A stretch of DNA of 64,000 bases, from NCBI GenBank assembly GCA_964036275.1, contig OZ038439.1, positions 5,661,912 through 5,725,911 on the forward strand, read 5' to 3'. The notes under the pieces were generated by a model. It was not told the origin of the DNA, searched no databases, and saw nothing but the letters and a program-made list of their open reading frames with translations. Below, one piece after another: positions 33,120 to 44,464 of the stretch. The position numbers and the translations under genes are program-made. Source of the stretch: Litoditis marina. Lineage: Eukaryota > Nematoda > Chromadorea > Rhabditida > Rhabditidae. Positions within the stretch are counted from its first letter, which is position 1; each line of letters starts with the position of its first letter.

Positions 33120-34050
33120 TGAACATTGCGATTTTGAAACTAGGCAATATTGATTGAGTTCTGTCAACAAAACCTGATACGTGTTTACGTGATTTCAAAT
33201 ACAAAATACCCAGCAACTCAGATTGTTTTATTGGTTCGATTCTACATGACACACATCTGAGAGTTAACACCAAGGTGGTCTTACTCAAGTATCGTGGTAT
33301 CAAATAGGCGATTTCCCTATTTCGTACATTGAAGCATTTTTAATTGACTTGTTCGCGTTCGTGGATAGCTTTATCGTGGAAGAGGTTGTGGCGATACGTT
33401 CTTATCGCAAATTTCTTATCTAATTGAAAAAAGTTGATAAAGTCTAGGTGATTCATCTCAAATCGAAAAGGTAATTTTCATTTATGTCTCACTAGTTGAA
33501 GAGTAAAAGTGTTGTTTTCGCCAATATGTTTTGAAAGTGTGAAAGTAGGAAAGTGCAGTAATGTTTTCATAATTGAACATCCGCTTCGTCAAAAATTGAA
33601 TGAACACATGGAATAGATGCTTATCGACTGGTAGTACAGTGCATTCTGTTAGGCACTGCATGTATTTAAGGGTACCATTATGTGAAAAAAGCAGTTGCTT
33701 TTCCACCAAACAATGAGCGACAAGAAGATTTTGAGAAATTTTGATGGGAGTGCTGTGAAAATGCGTTCGGTTTCAATACTCGAGAATTCTGGAATTAAAC
33801 GTTTTCGGCAATAAGATATTTATATCTTAATGTATTCTCTGCCGCATCGTCTGAAATTACGGCTCGACTCCAAATACATCGGTGACACATAACCATCCAA
33901 CAAGTGTAACTTCCGATCAAAAATGAGAATAATTTTTCCTAGTTGTCACGAATTAATCGAATGAAAAACTGTTTGCATGAACATGAAAACAAAAGGAACA
34001 ATTTACATAAATAACAAACAATACATTGTCAACAATTTTTATTAGTTCAA
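33120..34050. other. Unassigned AT-rich sequence
   Basis: No supported gene or repeat except CTAATAAAAATTG on the minus strand at about 34032-34044. That includes AATAAA and was probably the original polyadenylation signal of lectin copy 2. Confidence 0.4.
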
Positions 34051-34055
34051 AACAC

Positions 34056-35099
34056 ACAATGTTCTTCAGATTGCCGTGAAGGTGGCGGTGAATCCGCGGC
34101 CGGCGTCAACATAATCTGTGTCAAATACGACAAATAGGTGATTTATCTCTATTCTACACCGTTTGGGTAAACCTCGTCAAGATGGTTTACCTCGCCCACT
34201 CAAAGTTTCGGTCAAAGATGGTATTCCGTTTCCTCGTCTGATTGATCTTTCTACTGCAATGAAATCCGAAGATTCTATGTCAACTTTTCATGTGCGGAAG
34301 TTCGAAACCCCGGAACAGCGAAAGGCCGGATTCCTCGCCAGACAATCGAAACGAGACGCCGCCCGAGCTGAGGTCACCGACCAAACTACAATCCTGCCAA
34401 GTCCAGCCGACACCAATCTTCAGACAGAAATGGAGGTAGTTGAAGAAAGTAGAAGTTCTGTCATTATTACTTCTCCCTCTGCTACATGTGACTCTCCTCA
34501 AGCCATTTCATCTGAACATAATACTTGTCCAACTCCTTCTGAATCCCTTCCAACTGATGATCCAATTTCTATTCCTGCTCCCGGTTCATTCGATAATTTT
34601 TACAAACACCATGTTCCACCAACATTGTATCCCAGTCAGCTCGAGAGAATTGCTCGCTATTGTAAAGAAGTACACTCTCATTGTGAACAGTTTCCTAATG
34701 CATCTGTTGAGGACTATTATGTTTTCGTTGTTCCGCCTTACTTCAGAACTACCTTCATTATGAAGTACTACGAGTTGTACGATTACAAGATCATCCCTGC
34801 CTCTCGTATGAAAAACCTTTATATGTGATATTTCTCTTTCGTCTCTCCTTTTCCATCAGCTGCATCAATATTTCTGAATCTCTCCGGATTTAATATCTTT
34901 CCATCCTCGGTATTTTAAATGTCTCTTTTACATAAGTTCATGTATAATCGTCATCATAACACGTTACAATTTGTTCTGCCATTTATATATGAGCAATAAA
35001 TTATTATTATTACAATGTTCTTCAGATTGCCGTGAAGGTGGCGGTGAATCCGCGGCCGGCGTCAACATAATCTGTGTCAAATACGACAAATAGGTGATT
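34056..35099 (+). mobile_element. ORF1-type retroelement copy with 88-bp target duplication
   Basis: Body 34144-35011, ending in (ATT)4-5 on the + strand, is flanked by identical 88-bp direct repeats (34056-34143 and 35012-35099). It is 5' truncated: it starts inside the ORF that is complete at 52972-53898. The 3' microsatellite tail, 5' truncation and long target duplication are signs of target-primed reverse transcription. It lies antisense to lectin copy 2, in its last exon just after the stop. Confidence 0.85.
34151..34828 (+). pseudogene. ORF1-like protein, 5'-truncated copy
   Basis: The frame reads HRLGKPRQDGLPRPLKVSVK and stays open to a TGA at 34826-34828. About 95 residues match the ORF at 52972 (KFETPEQRKAG..ARQSKRDAARAEVTDQT). 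After that the two diverge completely: this copy ends in a Tyr/Phe-rich region (YYVFVVPPYFRTTFIMKYYE). The N-terminal 90 residues of the family are missing. The RLGK..RPL segment resembles the RNA-binding core of LINE ORF1 proteins, which coat element RNA. Confidence 0.65.
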
Positions 35100-38000
35100 C
35101 GATGTGGAAGTAACATTGAAACCATTGTGCCAATCATCAGCCCTTAACAAAATTGATCTCTTGAGTCAATATTATTCTCAAGTTGATATTATAATTCAGT
35201 GTTTTCGAGAAAAAAGTGTTTCTAAAAGTCCAGCGAAAAGAACCATTAGTTTTTATACAAGGTGCGCATTCTGTGGAGGATGGCGTAAACGGCGCAGAAG
35301 TACAACTAATAGAGTGAATACTGAATTGTATATTGATCTCATAAACGGAGTATGTGAATGAACCTATTTAGACGCGATATAAAATAATTGCGCGATTGAG
35401 AGTCAAAATTTTGTTTGAGGTTTCAGGCTAAAACAGAAACTGGTGCACATTCCCAGCATATGTTCAACAAACGATTCTCAAAAAAACTAACCCGAAAAGC
35501 AATTTGCAACTTATATCTGGACTGTCGTAAACATTGATTCTATCGTATATGTAGATATCGCAAGATTCGAATAAAAGGAAAATTCTGCGATAAAAGATAA
35601 ATGTGGTTTTCTTTTGAAGTTCGTGAAAAATTAATGGAGCTAACTTTTCAATACCTTTCTATTCAGTAGTGATTAATATCTTCATCTCTCACTCTTTCAT
35701 TTATTACAAGATTCCGTTTTTTTCGAAATGTATCTTTTGCAACCACAATGTCTCATGGTCTCAATGTCACACCACATTGTACAAACTTCTCATTCCACCT
35801 CCATTGTCCGCTCATTCCGACACATTTTTGCATGACCCTCCTAATCAGTTTCACTAAATGATACCAGCACTAAATGATAAATGATGTTGGAAAAAATCTA
35901 ATCTGTTGGAAAAAATCTAAATTTTGCCGCTTCTTTTTGTACATTGTTCATACATTGGAGTGAAGCATTGGGACAATGAGACATTTGAAAAAATGTAAAA
36001 GATTTCACGAAGACACGAAATTATGTAATAAAATATGCAAAAACGACATTTGAGTTCCAATGTAACACGTGCTAGACAAAAACCAAAAAGTCGTTTGGAA
36101 CCTGCTCTAGCATATATCAAGAATGAATGGGTTCAATAATAGGTTACTTAAAACTATACATGATTCTACGATCAGTGACTTCAGAGGTTGTCTGAATGAA
36201 AAAAATTTGCGTCAAGAAAAAAAAAGAGTTTTGTGAAAATTCTCTATCACTACCTTTTATTGGATGGAGCCTCCAGTTGATAGGTACAGTGATAGTCCGA
36301 GGGATAATGACCGTGTTGGAAGTTACTCCCATAATTCGGACTAGTTAACTGAAACAAAATGCCACCTACGTGATTTCGATATACGCTTTTTGTTGAAGAC
36401 AAGAATAAAACTGACCGTTCCTGGAGTCTGGAGAACACCTTGATTGCATCCTGACGAGCGAACTGAAACAGGTAACCATGTTTATCTCGTTTAAAAGAAC
36501 ACGCTGGTAAATGCTTGATTTCCATATAGTTTAGTAGTGTAACTCTTTAATGAAGTTGTCGTTTAGTAGAAAACCCAAGCATAACAGCTGTATTAATGTG
36601 ATTTCATTATATGTTTATTTGAACATGAGGCGAGCAGAACTTTGATCGTATTTCATATTTGAAGCTATAGTTTGATGAAAAATAAGTTCACTGACAAAGA
36701 TGAATAATTGTGCAACATTTAAAAGCTCGACCTACCCTTATGACATTAGACGCAGAAGATGAAGAGATTGTGTGTCCCAAATTTCAATGAAAAATTAAGT
36801 AATGTAAAAATTATGTCGCTGAGTCAGAACTAACTGCTCAAATCATGATATCAATCATGCGAAAAGTGTGTCGCATTTTTTTATTTATTGGATATCGAGT
36901 CACAATTTTATTTCAATTGTGGGATATTTTGAACACATTTGAGAACTATGAAGGCAAAAAGAGATAAGCAACCATTCCAAAAAGTGGAGTCATGCCTGAT
37001 TTGCATGTTATTATCTCACTATTTGGGTAATCTTCTGTTTCCCCTGAGTTTTTGAAGTTGTTTTAGGAAAATAATTAGAAAAATGTATATTACTGTCGAC
37101 TGAAGTATAGTTGGCGATCCAAGTGTATCGGTTATCACTCCCACTGCTGAACGTCATTTTCATTGACGAATTTGTTGAGGCGTAGAAGGTATGATCATTG
37201 TTATAATTAAACAAACACCTGCAAACTCTGATATTACTATGTTTTTTTCTAAATATCATCAGTTTTGAACATAGGATGAGGGATTCGTTTCCCGAAATAA
37301 AACGGTGTGATTTTATCAGTTCGAGTCAGGGTCGGATTCACTTTCGAAATAATCACAATACATCAGTTACCATTTATTTCAAGAGTAGTTATTTTATTGA
37401 CTTGTACTTGAATATGTTCTTTCGAATAAAAGTTTGGTTTGTAATATTCTATGTTTGTGTTTGTAATATGTGCATTACATTACGAACTTGCAAAAAGAGC
37501 AAGAATGCAACCAGCAATTACTAACAAATTATTACAGCAAGGACAGCAAAAATTATCGAAAAAGACAACAGAATACGAATGAAAATTGTAATAGAAGATT
37601 TAAAATGGACAAGTTAATATTTCTATTCATTTCAAAACTGACCAATTAATGAATGGAACATTGTCCGTGATGCTATAGTACAGGCTAAAGTTTCCCATAG
37701 AGGAATCGTGATCTGAGCAATCAGGCCCATTCCAATTGAAGAATACCACAGATCCAAGTGGAGCCGTTATATAGTACTCACATCGGAGGTTATCAGAGTA
37801 GTTTGATGGGTAACCAGGGGAGTAAATCTGAAAGTTAAAAAAAGTTTGAAATTTATATCTATAATAAGGTCCAAATTAACTTTCAACCAAATCTTGAAAA
37901 ACTCGTATTTTCAACTCGATTACATGTTTTCGACAATCAATTCTACTCAATTTCATCTCCAACCAGTTCTTGAGAATCCCAGACCTTTAATTACAGAAAA

Positions 38001-38762
38001 TCTCAGAATTTTTTCATATCTATTTTCAAATTTCCGTGAAATTCAGAATCAAATTTCCAAATCGGTCGCCAGATTAGTTCTTGTTCAGAGGTCTGCAGAC
38101 ATTCCAAAACAGTGTATTACATTTTTTCTTTAAAGTACGTCGACGCTCGGTATCATTTTTTACTGAAATTCTATACCGAGCGAGGTTAGACTTTTCCCCA
38201 AAATATTTTTATTACTTCTTTTATATTTCTTGTACACATTTTATGCAAAATTCTTCTTTTTCTTCACAGCCGTTTTTTATACTAATATTCTCTAGTTATG
38301 AAATCTTTTGAAATTCAGTTCTTGTTCGTTTGACTGTTGACGTGTGACGTTTGACTGTTTGTCTTTATGTTTTTTTCATATTAGTTTGAGTCTAACTGAC
38401 TTTCAACTTCCAAAAGTTTCACTGACTTTCAACTAGAGTCATCCGTAAACGACAAAAGCAGCACAATACACTGAAAACATTCTACAGCCCATCAATAACA
38501 AATTGCTTAATAGTGGGTATCAATCATGAAACTTGACATTACTCGAAAGTGTACGTAGCAATATTCTTCTCGAACAATACTTGAAAGATACTTGAAACAA
38601 AATACAACACTTAAAATTACGAGAAAAATTATTGAAAAGTACCGTTCCGTTTCCAGTCAATTCATAGGGTGCAGGACATGTCGGCGACACTGACGGAAAT
38701 GGAATAACAAATGGTTTCAATGAATAACCGCAAGGCTTGTTTCTGGCTGGAATTGAGTTTTG
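35022..38762 (-). CDS. C-type lectin/CUB family, copy 2: CUB-domain part only
   Basis: Exons (minus): 38643-38762, 37643-37827, 37094-37218, 36416-36462, 36254-36348, 35022-35142 with stop TGA at 35022-35024; phases agree. The first exon matches the linker exon of copy 1 (..CPAPYELTGNGT vs ..CSSTYFFEGNGT). The next exons give a complete CUB domain (YSPGYPSNYSDNLRCEYYIT...FSSGSDNRYTWIANY) and a second one: GCNQGVLQTPGT..SPNY...HCTYQLEAPS, ending in SNHLFVVFDTDYVDAGRGF. CUB domains bind partners outside the cell. No start codon, signal peptide or lectin exons were found above 38762, where a palindromic element sits at 38994, so the 5' end is lost or displaced. The last exon survives a retroelement insertion because the target duplication restores it. 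Confidence 0.75.
38145..38290. repeat. Single arm of foldback family 2
   Basis: CCGAGCGAGGTTAGACTTTTCC..AAATATTTTTATTACTTCTTTTATATTTCTTGTACA matches the right arm of the element at 8655-8984. Only a short inner palindrome (TCGGTAT/ATACCGA) is present, so this is a solo or rearranged copy. It lies in an intron of lectin copy 2. Confidence 0.7.
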
Positions 38763-38993
38763 CTGAAAAGTCTGTAAAGTGTAAAAAAACCCGAAAGAGT
38801 CAAATTGGGAATAAAATACGTTCACCAGTGTTCCATTATTCAATCACTTCTGCTGCGTAGTTTTTTTGTTTTTATTTTGAAACCAAATTACAACAATGAA
38901 CGCGCAGTGCTGAATTTTGTCTCGAACCTCTTCTTGAGCCAGAAGCGAGCCGATGTATTCGAATCACATAGTATCGCGGGTTTATATATGATA

Positions 38994-40142
38994 TAAGACG
39001 CTGCCATCTAAATGGTTTCAAAAATTAGAAAATCTCATTGATTCTTTGAATTTATGAGATGAGATTTTCGAGCATCGAAGAATTATGATTTTTCTCCAAT
39101 ATTTCTGATTCAACATAGCGTTGAGCCCACTTATTTGAGGTTTCTATTGAAAATAAAAGTCTAAATTCATTGAGTCACTTTTCTTCGAACTGGAAAAATT
39201 TATGTCACAAAATATTGTATTTCGAGCATATATCACGAAAAAATTTGTCAGGAATATTCGAGGGTCGAAAAACTGTGTCAGAAATAATCAAGGCTTCGAA
39301 AATTGTGTCAGAATTATTCGAGGTTCGATTTTTTCTGACACAATTTCTCGAGCCTCGAATATTTGTGTCAGAATTATTCGCACTTCAATTATTTGGGGTA
39401 CGTTCATATTGCTGGTACCTTTTAGAAACTAGGTCTCAGCTCGCGCGAGCGTAGTGTTTTCCACGGGACGATCTTGGTTGGTCCGTATCTAGTACGGGAT
39501 CCAAATTTGCGCGTCTGTCTCGGCGACTGATCTCTCTGGCGTCTCTTCTCTCTCGTCTGCCGTCCACTGATTACAAACCCGTAGACGAGAGAGAAGAGAC
39601 GCCAGAGAGATCAGTCGCCGAGACAGACGCGCGAATTTGGAACCCGTACTAGATACGGACCAACCAAGATCGTCCCGCGGAAAACAATACGCTCGCGCGA
39701 GCTGAGACCTAGTGTCTAAAATGAACCAGCGATATGAACGTACCATAAATAATTGAAGTGCGAATAATTCTGACACAAATATCGAGGCTCAAGGCTCAAA
39801 AAATTATGTCAGAAAAAATCGAACCTCGATTTATTCTGACACAATTTTTCGAACCTTGATTATTTCTGACACAGTTTTGCGAACCTCCAAAAGTTGTGGG
39901 TAACTACTTTGCGTTGCAAAAAGCTGTGTCAAAACATTTTAAACAGAGAATAGTTGTGTCAGAATATTCAGAGCTTCTCGATTGTTTGTTAATTGTATCG
40001 GATGTCCAAACGATAGTGACACATGAATTTGGAAAATCGGTAATTTTCGAAAAAAGTTCTGACAAGTCATGTGAAGCACAATAATTTGAAGTTCTCTAAG
40101 AATTGTTCGGAAACCTGAAACCATTTAGATTGAAGCGTCTTA
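38994..40142. mobile_element. TIR element, family 1 copy B: whole-element palindrome
   Basis: Ends TAAGACGCTGCCATCTAAAT and its complement match copy A (578-1597). TA flanks lie at 38992-38993 and 40143-40144. Unlike copy A the two halves are inverted copies of each other. 39366-39560 mirrors 39580-39776 at high identity around a centre at about 39570, the midpoint of the element, and the outer TGTGTCAGA repeats also mirror. It would fold into one long hairpin. Confidence 0.85.
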
Positions 40143-40144
40143 TA

Positions 40145-40980
40145 TATTCAATGCATGATTCTTTCGTTATGTTGTTGTCAGTTTCTGTTATCCAAATAGA
40201 TTGCATCTGGCTATATTGTTGTAAGCACAACATACGCTGCATTTCGGGCTCAGTATAAAAATGCAACCAGCAAAATCAATCGAAAATCAATCGAAAAAGT
40301 AGTACTTGACCAATTGGAGTATTTAATGATGGAACTAACCCATCACTCCTGCATGTTAATGTATATCACTGGGTTGGCTTTGCACCGAACCACACAACTC
40401 GCAGAAAATACGTTTGATATTGATGCAAAAAAGAAAGTTCGAAAAGCGAACATATGAAACGGGTCCAACTAATTTTTTTTTCAATATGGTGGTTTTTATC
40501 ATAATGTTGTCAACCGAGTGATAAGTTAACCATTAGTCCGTCGAAGTTGCTGATGTATCTGGGAAATATAAGAGCTAACAAAAATGACAAGCGCCAACAA
40601 TCAGACCGGACCCCGCCACACCAAAAGCGAGGCGCTTATCTCTACACTTAGCGGGCTAGGCTTTAGAGTGCGTACAGTTCGTACACACACACCCGGGCGA
40701 GCTTGTTCATAATAGATGAAAATAGACTGTCTAATCATGGGGGTGAACCTTTTGAAAAAAATTGAAGAAACGGAAAAGGAAAAATATCGTAAACACGTAA
40801 ACTTGCGATGTTGAGCTAAAGTTTGCTTCTGGATTTTAACTAGCAGAAATGCTTTTTTTGTGTGAACTTTTGAATTCACGTGTTACCTTCATGAAATCAC
40901 GTTCTTTTATCAACTCATCCCGTTCAACACACTCATATGTGACAACGTTAATCTGAATAATTGCGGCGTGGTTATTTATA
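40145..40980. other. Unassigned sequence
   Basis: No convincing exon or repeat. The lectin exons expected upstream of copy 2 were looked for here on the minus strand and not found. Confidence 0.4.
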
Positions 40981-40984
40981 GCGC

Positions 40985-41172
40985 GGACCTATCCTTCCCT
41001 CTAAGAACGCCAACATCTGTCTCGGCTGTGGTTCTACCACCCATTACTTCTCGGGATGTCCCAATTTTCCGACTCGTGCAAGTAGACTAGATTTTTGTAT
41101 CACGCACTCAAAATGTCAATTCTGTCTGTTCTTATGTCACAAAAATATCTCTGAATGCGAAATTCTTTCGGG
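40985..41172 (+). pseudogene. Two zinc-knuckle motifs, isolated
   Basis: The frame beginning after a TAG at 40978-40980 reads ..PSKNANICLGCGSTTHYFSGC, a CCHC knuckle with C-x2-C-x4-H-x4-C. It then reads CQFCLFLCHKNISEC, a near-knuckle, ending at a GT donor-like site or stop soon after. Such pairs are common at the end of retroelement gag or ORF1 proteins. No flanking coding sequence supports a gene. Confidence 0.4.
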
Positions 41173-41174
41173 TA

Positions 41175-42085
41175 AAGTACTTAATACTTGTTTTTTGTAA
41201 TTGTCATCAGCACCAATCGTGCTTCTGCCTTATTTTTCCCTGGAATCGGACGAGTCCGAAGAATTGTAAACATAGTAAGTTGTTGATTTTCTAATGGTTT
41301 TTGCTCATTGTTATGATTATTCGATAAATGGGACTCTTTGAGTAGTACGGCACTGGCTGTCAGTAATTAAATAGATTATTATATGACAGATCAATTAGGA
41401 AAGAGGGATCGTTTTTCAGCTAATCATTTTCTTTTTCACATTATCTTACCCAGTGAGCTAATATACACTTTTTTTCATAAATACTGTGTGATGAACTCTG
41501 CCAAACAATTCGACTAGAATATGAGCAATGCCGACCTCTATCTCGTGAAATTAAATCAAAACGCTGGCTCAGTTTCTAGTCTCATGTTTTTTGTGCTGTA
41601 GTTCTGTTTCGATATTTTTGTTCTAGTTTGTGCTATCACGGGTTTGAGGTGATGAGAGTTTTCTCTTTTTTTCACCTTGTTGTTATATTCTCGGTTGTTC
41701 ATATATCATTCACTAGGTGATAATCGTTAGATCACGTTGTTCATATTACATCTTTTTCTATTTGATATCATTGAATAGGTTGTAGAAGAACCTTTCGTGA
41801 TGCATGGTTAAGTTTCATTTTGCTAGTTTGTTTATGATCAACTGGACTTTTTGTTTGTTTTGTTATTGTTTTGCCTACCAAAGTTGAGCTTTTGTTCGTT
41901 GTTGTCGTTCTTTTTGGTCAAATAATACACAAATGTTAATTATTGGCTATTCGCACCAATCTTCGAATTAGGTAAAAAAATGTATGCAGTATATAAGCTT
42001 CAATAGCTTGGTAAAAATGAATCTAAACGGCTGTCACTGTCATTTGCAGTCTCGTTAACTGGTTGTATAGGCGAACACTAACACT
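41175..42085. other. Unassigned AT-rich sequence
   Basis: No supported feature. Confidence 0.4.
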
Positions 42086-42091
42086 CTTAGT

Positions 42092-42166
42092 ACGGGGGTC
42101 ATATGGCTGCATGCTTAGTGGCGCCGCTCGGCTCGTTGCCCGTGGGTTCGAATCCGTCCTGGGGCC
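42092..42166 (+). repeat. t-RNA-like (SINE head) sequence 3
   Basis: An A-box-like TATGGCTGCATGC and exact B box GGTTCGAATCC (42145-42155) precede GTCCTGGGGCC. The D and anticodon arms do not pair well. Likely tRNA-derived SINE head. Confidence 0.5.
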
Positions 42167-42576
42167 AATTTTTGATTGAAATCCGAAATTTGGAAAAATG
42201 CCAACTTCGTGACTCCGCTCACATAAATTTACGGTAGCGGAAGGCCATTGTTCGGTGGAACGAACTATGTGTGAGCATGATAGGAAGAGGCGCAATGCAT
42301 GAAAGTTTATAGATCGTACAATGAGAGGAACAAGTTACAAGTTAATACCAGTTAAACGAGGACTTTCATAATACTTCTTTCTTCTGTGTTTCTGTGTATA
42401 GTTTATTATATTCTGTTATATTGAATGTATGTAATGGACTATTAATGGACTTTACATTTCCAATGTAGTCACTACAAAATTAGGAACATATACCTGTAAC
42501 TCTAAATGTTCTTTCTCTGCTACTTTTTCGGTCGGAACAACGTACCTCGTTTGCACATCGTTCTGAGAAAGGATCT

Positions 42577-42698
42577 CGCTGAGTGCGCGCACGATAGTTG
42601 CGGGGGGCATGCACCAGCAGTTGCGAACTAATTTCGTAGACCTCGCTTCGTGCGACTACAGTGCATCTAGCGCGCAACTACCGTGCGCGCACTCAGCG
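42577..42698. mobile_element. Short foldback element
   Basis: CGCTGAGTGCGCGCACGATAGTTGCG (42577-42602) is the complement of 42673-42698 with one mismatch, around a 70-bp spacer. Confidence 0.8.
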
Positions 42699-42839
42699 AA
42701 CGGTAAATGGGGAACCAGCTCTGCCGATACTAGGGTATAAAACGTCCCTCTTAACAACAACAAAATGAAACTTTATCCTGTTTCTAGAACGATTTTCAAG
42801 CAAGAAAACAAACTCAAGTATTCGTTGATCAGAATTTTT

Positions 42840-44460
42840 ATTGCTTTCTGTCAAAACAAACAAAAACGAGAAAACAAGATTCACAGTAACAGTCTAAAAT
42901 GACAAACATGGCAGTAAAACAATGAAAATAAACAATTAAGATAACATAAACTACATATTGAAAGCAGTGAATTGGTGATATCACGCTCTCCGAATCGTCC
43001 TGAACTGTCCTGATATCATCCATGCAGTAGGTTGGAACCAGCGCTGTCGCCTTTCGGTGCGGAAAGTGTCGGATTTCTGTAACGATTTGTACCATTCGAA
43101 AGTCTGGTATTTACCATATAATTTAGCATTTGGCTTTTTGCATCTCTTGCTTCCCACTTTAGAGCATTAAAAATTTGGTAGGACGAGAATTATTCCATTT
43201 AGAAAGCACGAATTCCAATGTTCCACGGCGTACTGTGAAGCGCTTTGTGAAGCGAGGTATAACACATGAAGAACATGTAAGGGCCACAACTGACAACCTG
43301 GTACGAACCAAATGAGAAATAAATACCATACCTTGTCATGAACATAGGCAGAAGAAGAGCTACCTCCCTGTTGAGAGTACGGGCCCTGAAACTAGTGATT
43401 GCAGGTATTTATATAGCGTAAAACCTCGGGTTTTCTCGAGAGACGTTAAAACGGAAACAAAAATTGAAGAGCTGGTACACAACAGTTAACTATGCCACAA
43501 AAATGAACTCCTTTTTGGTTCCAAATACGTGAGACATTAAGATTTTACATCAAAGAAGGCCATCTTCCCAATTTTGGGGAGAATAACACCCGTTTTTCGA
43601 AACTTTTATGGTTCTCTCGAACTAATTTATTGTGGTAAACGAACTGGTTGGTAGAAAGTTTTTGAGCCAGGTAAACTGCTATACTTCAGAAAAGAAACCA
43701 AACCAGAAAAGTGAGATTTAGGAACACACTTCGAGAATAAAGAAAAATATATATACTCACGTCTGTTGTATATGCTGGTTCCTATCTGGCACTGGCTGCT
43801 GGACTTGAGTGAAGGCTGGAGAATCTGTAAAACGATGTAATGTAGGGAAGAAAATTTCGACAGTTTGAAAAACTAAAATAGTGCATGAATATAGAAACTC
43901 GTGTACGAGGTGCACGTGATGCTAGATTGTTCCAAAGCATAAACGGTATGAATAGCCCAGGAATTCATGATTGCTGGTATTTAATTTTAATAGCGTAAAA
44001 CCTCGTTTCTCTCAAGCAATGTATAACGATATAAAAAGAATTAAAGAACTAGCACACCAGTGAGTGACTATTCTACAGGAAAGAGCTTGTTTTTCCAAAT
44101 ACGAAATACGTTAGACAATATTATTTCGCATCGAAACTAGACCATTTCTTCCAATTTTAGCGAAAGCAGGGTCCATTTTGGGATTTTTCTGACTATTCGA
44201 ACCACTTTATAGGTGGATGCAAGCTGGCTGTTTAAAAGTATTTCGAGTCAGCTAACTGCTATACTTCAAAACACAGAATTTATTTACAAAGATAGCAATA
44301 TAGCCCGAGAGAACCCAATAAACCACACTCACCTATACTCAGTACTACAGCCGACGACCCTCCTCATCTGTCACGACCGTTCTGCTCTTGAAATCGCTCA
44401 AAAGCAAGATAACAAGCAACGATACCTCTGCAAATCATGGAAAATAACATTCAAGACTCA
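42840..44460 (-). pseudogene. Tandem duplication of about 570 bp with exon-like minus-strand segments
   Basis: 43400-43700 and 43965-44270 are clearly related: TGATTGCAGGTATTTATATAGCGTAAAACCTCG.. vs TGATTGCTGGTATTTAATTTTAATAGCGTAAAACCTCG.., and AACTGCTATACTTCA in both. On the minus strand the left unit has two splice-bounded exons. One (43335-43388) reads GPYSQQGGSSSSAYVHDK; the other (43761-43826) reads SPAFTQVQQPVPDRNQHIQQ, before a GT donor. Their phases do not join cleanly, and the right unit has stops. A Gln-rich gene, in part decayed, is possible; no family assigned. Confidence 0.3.
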
Positions 44461-44464
44461 GTAG

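Noticed and set aside
34440..34763. 107-codon ORF overlapping the retroelement ORF in another frame
   Set aside because: The sister frame is the one conserved with the 53-kb copy.
42988..43080. Minus-strand frame KSDTFRTERRQRWFQPTAW with a homeodomain-like WFQ
   Set aside because: No WFQNRR context or helix pattern, and the frame closes within 35 codons. Coincidence.
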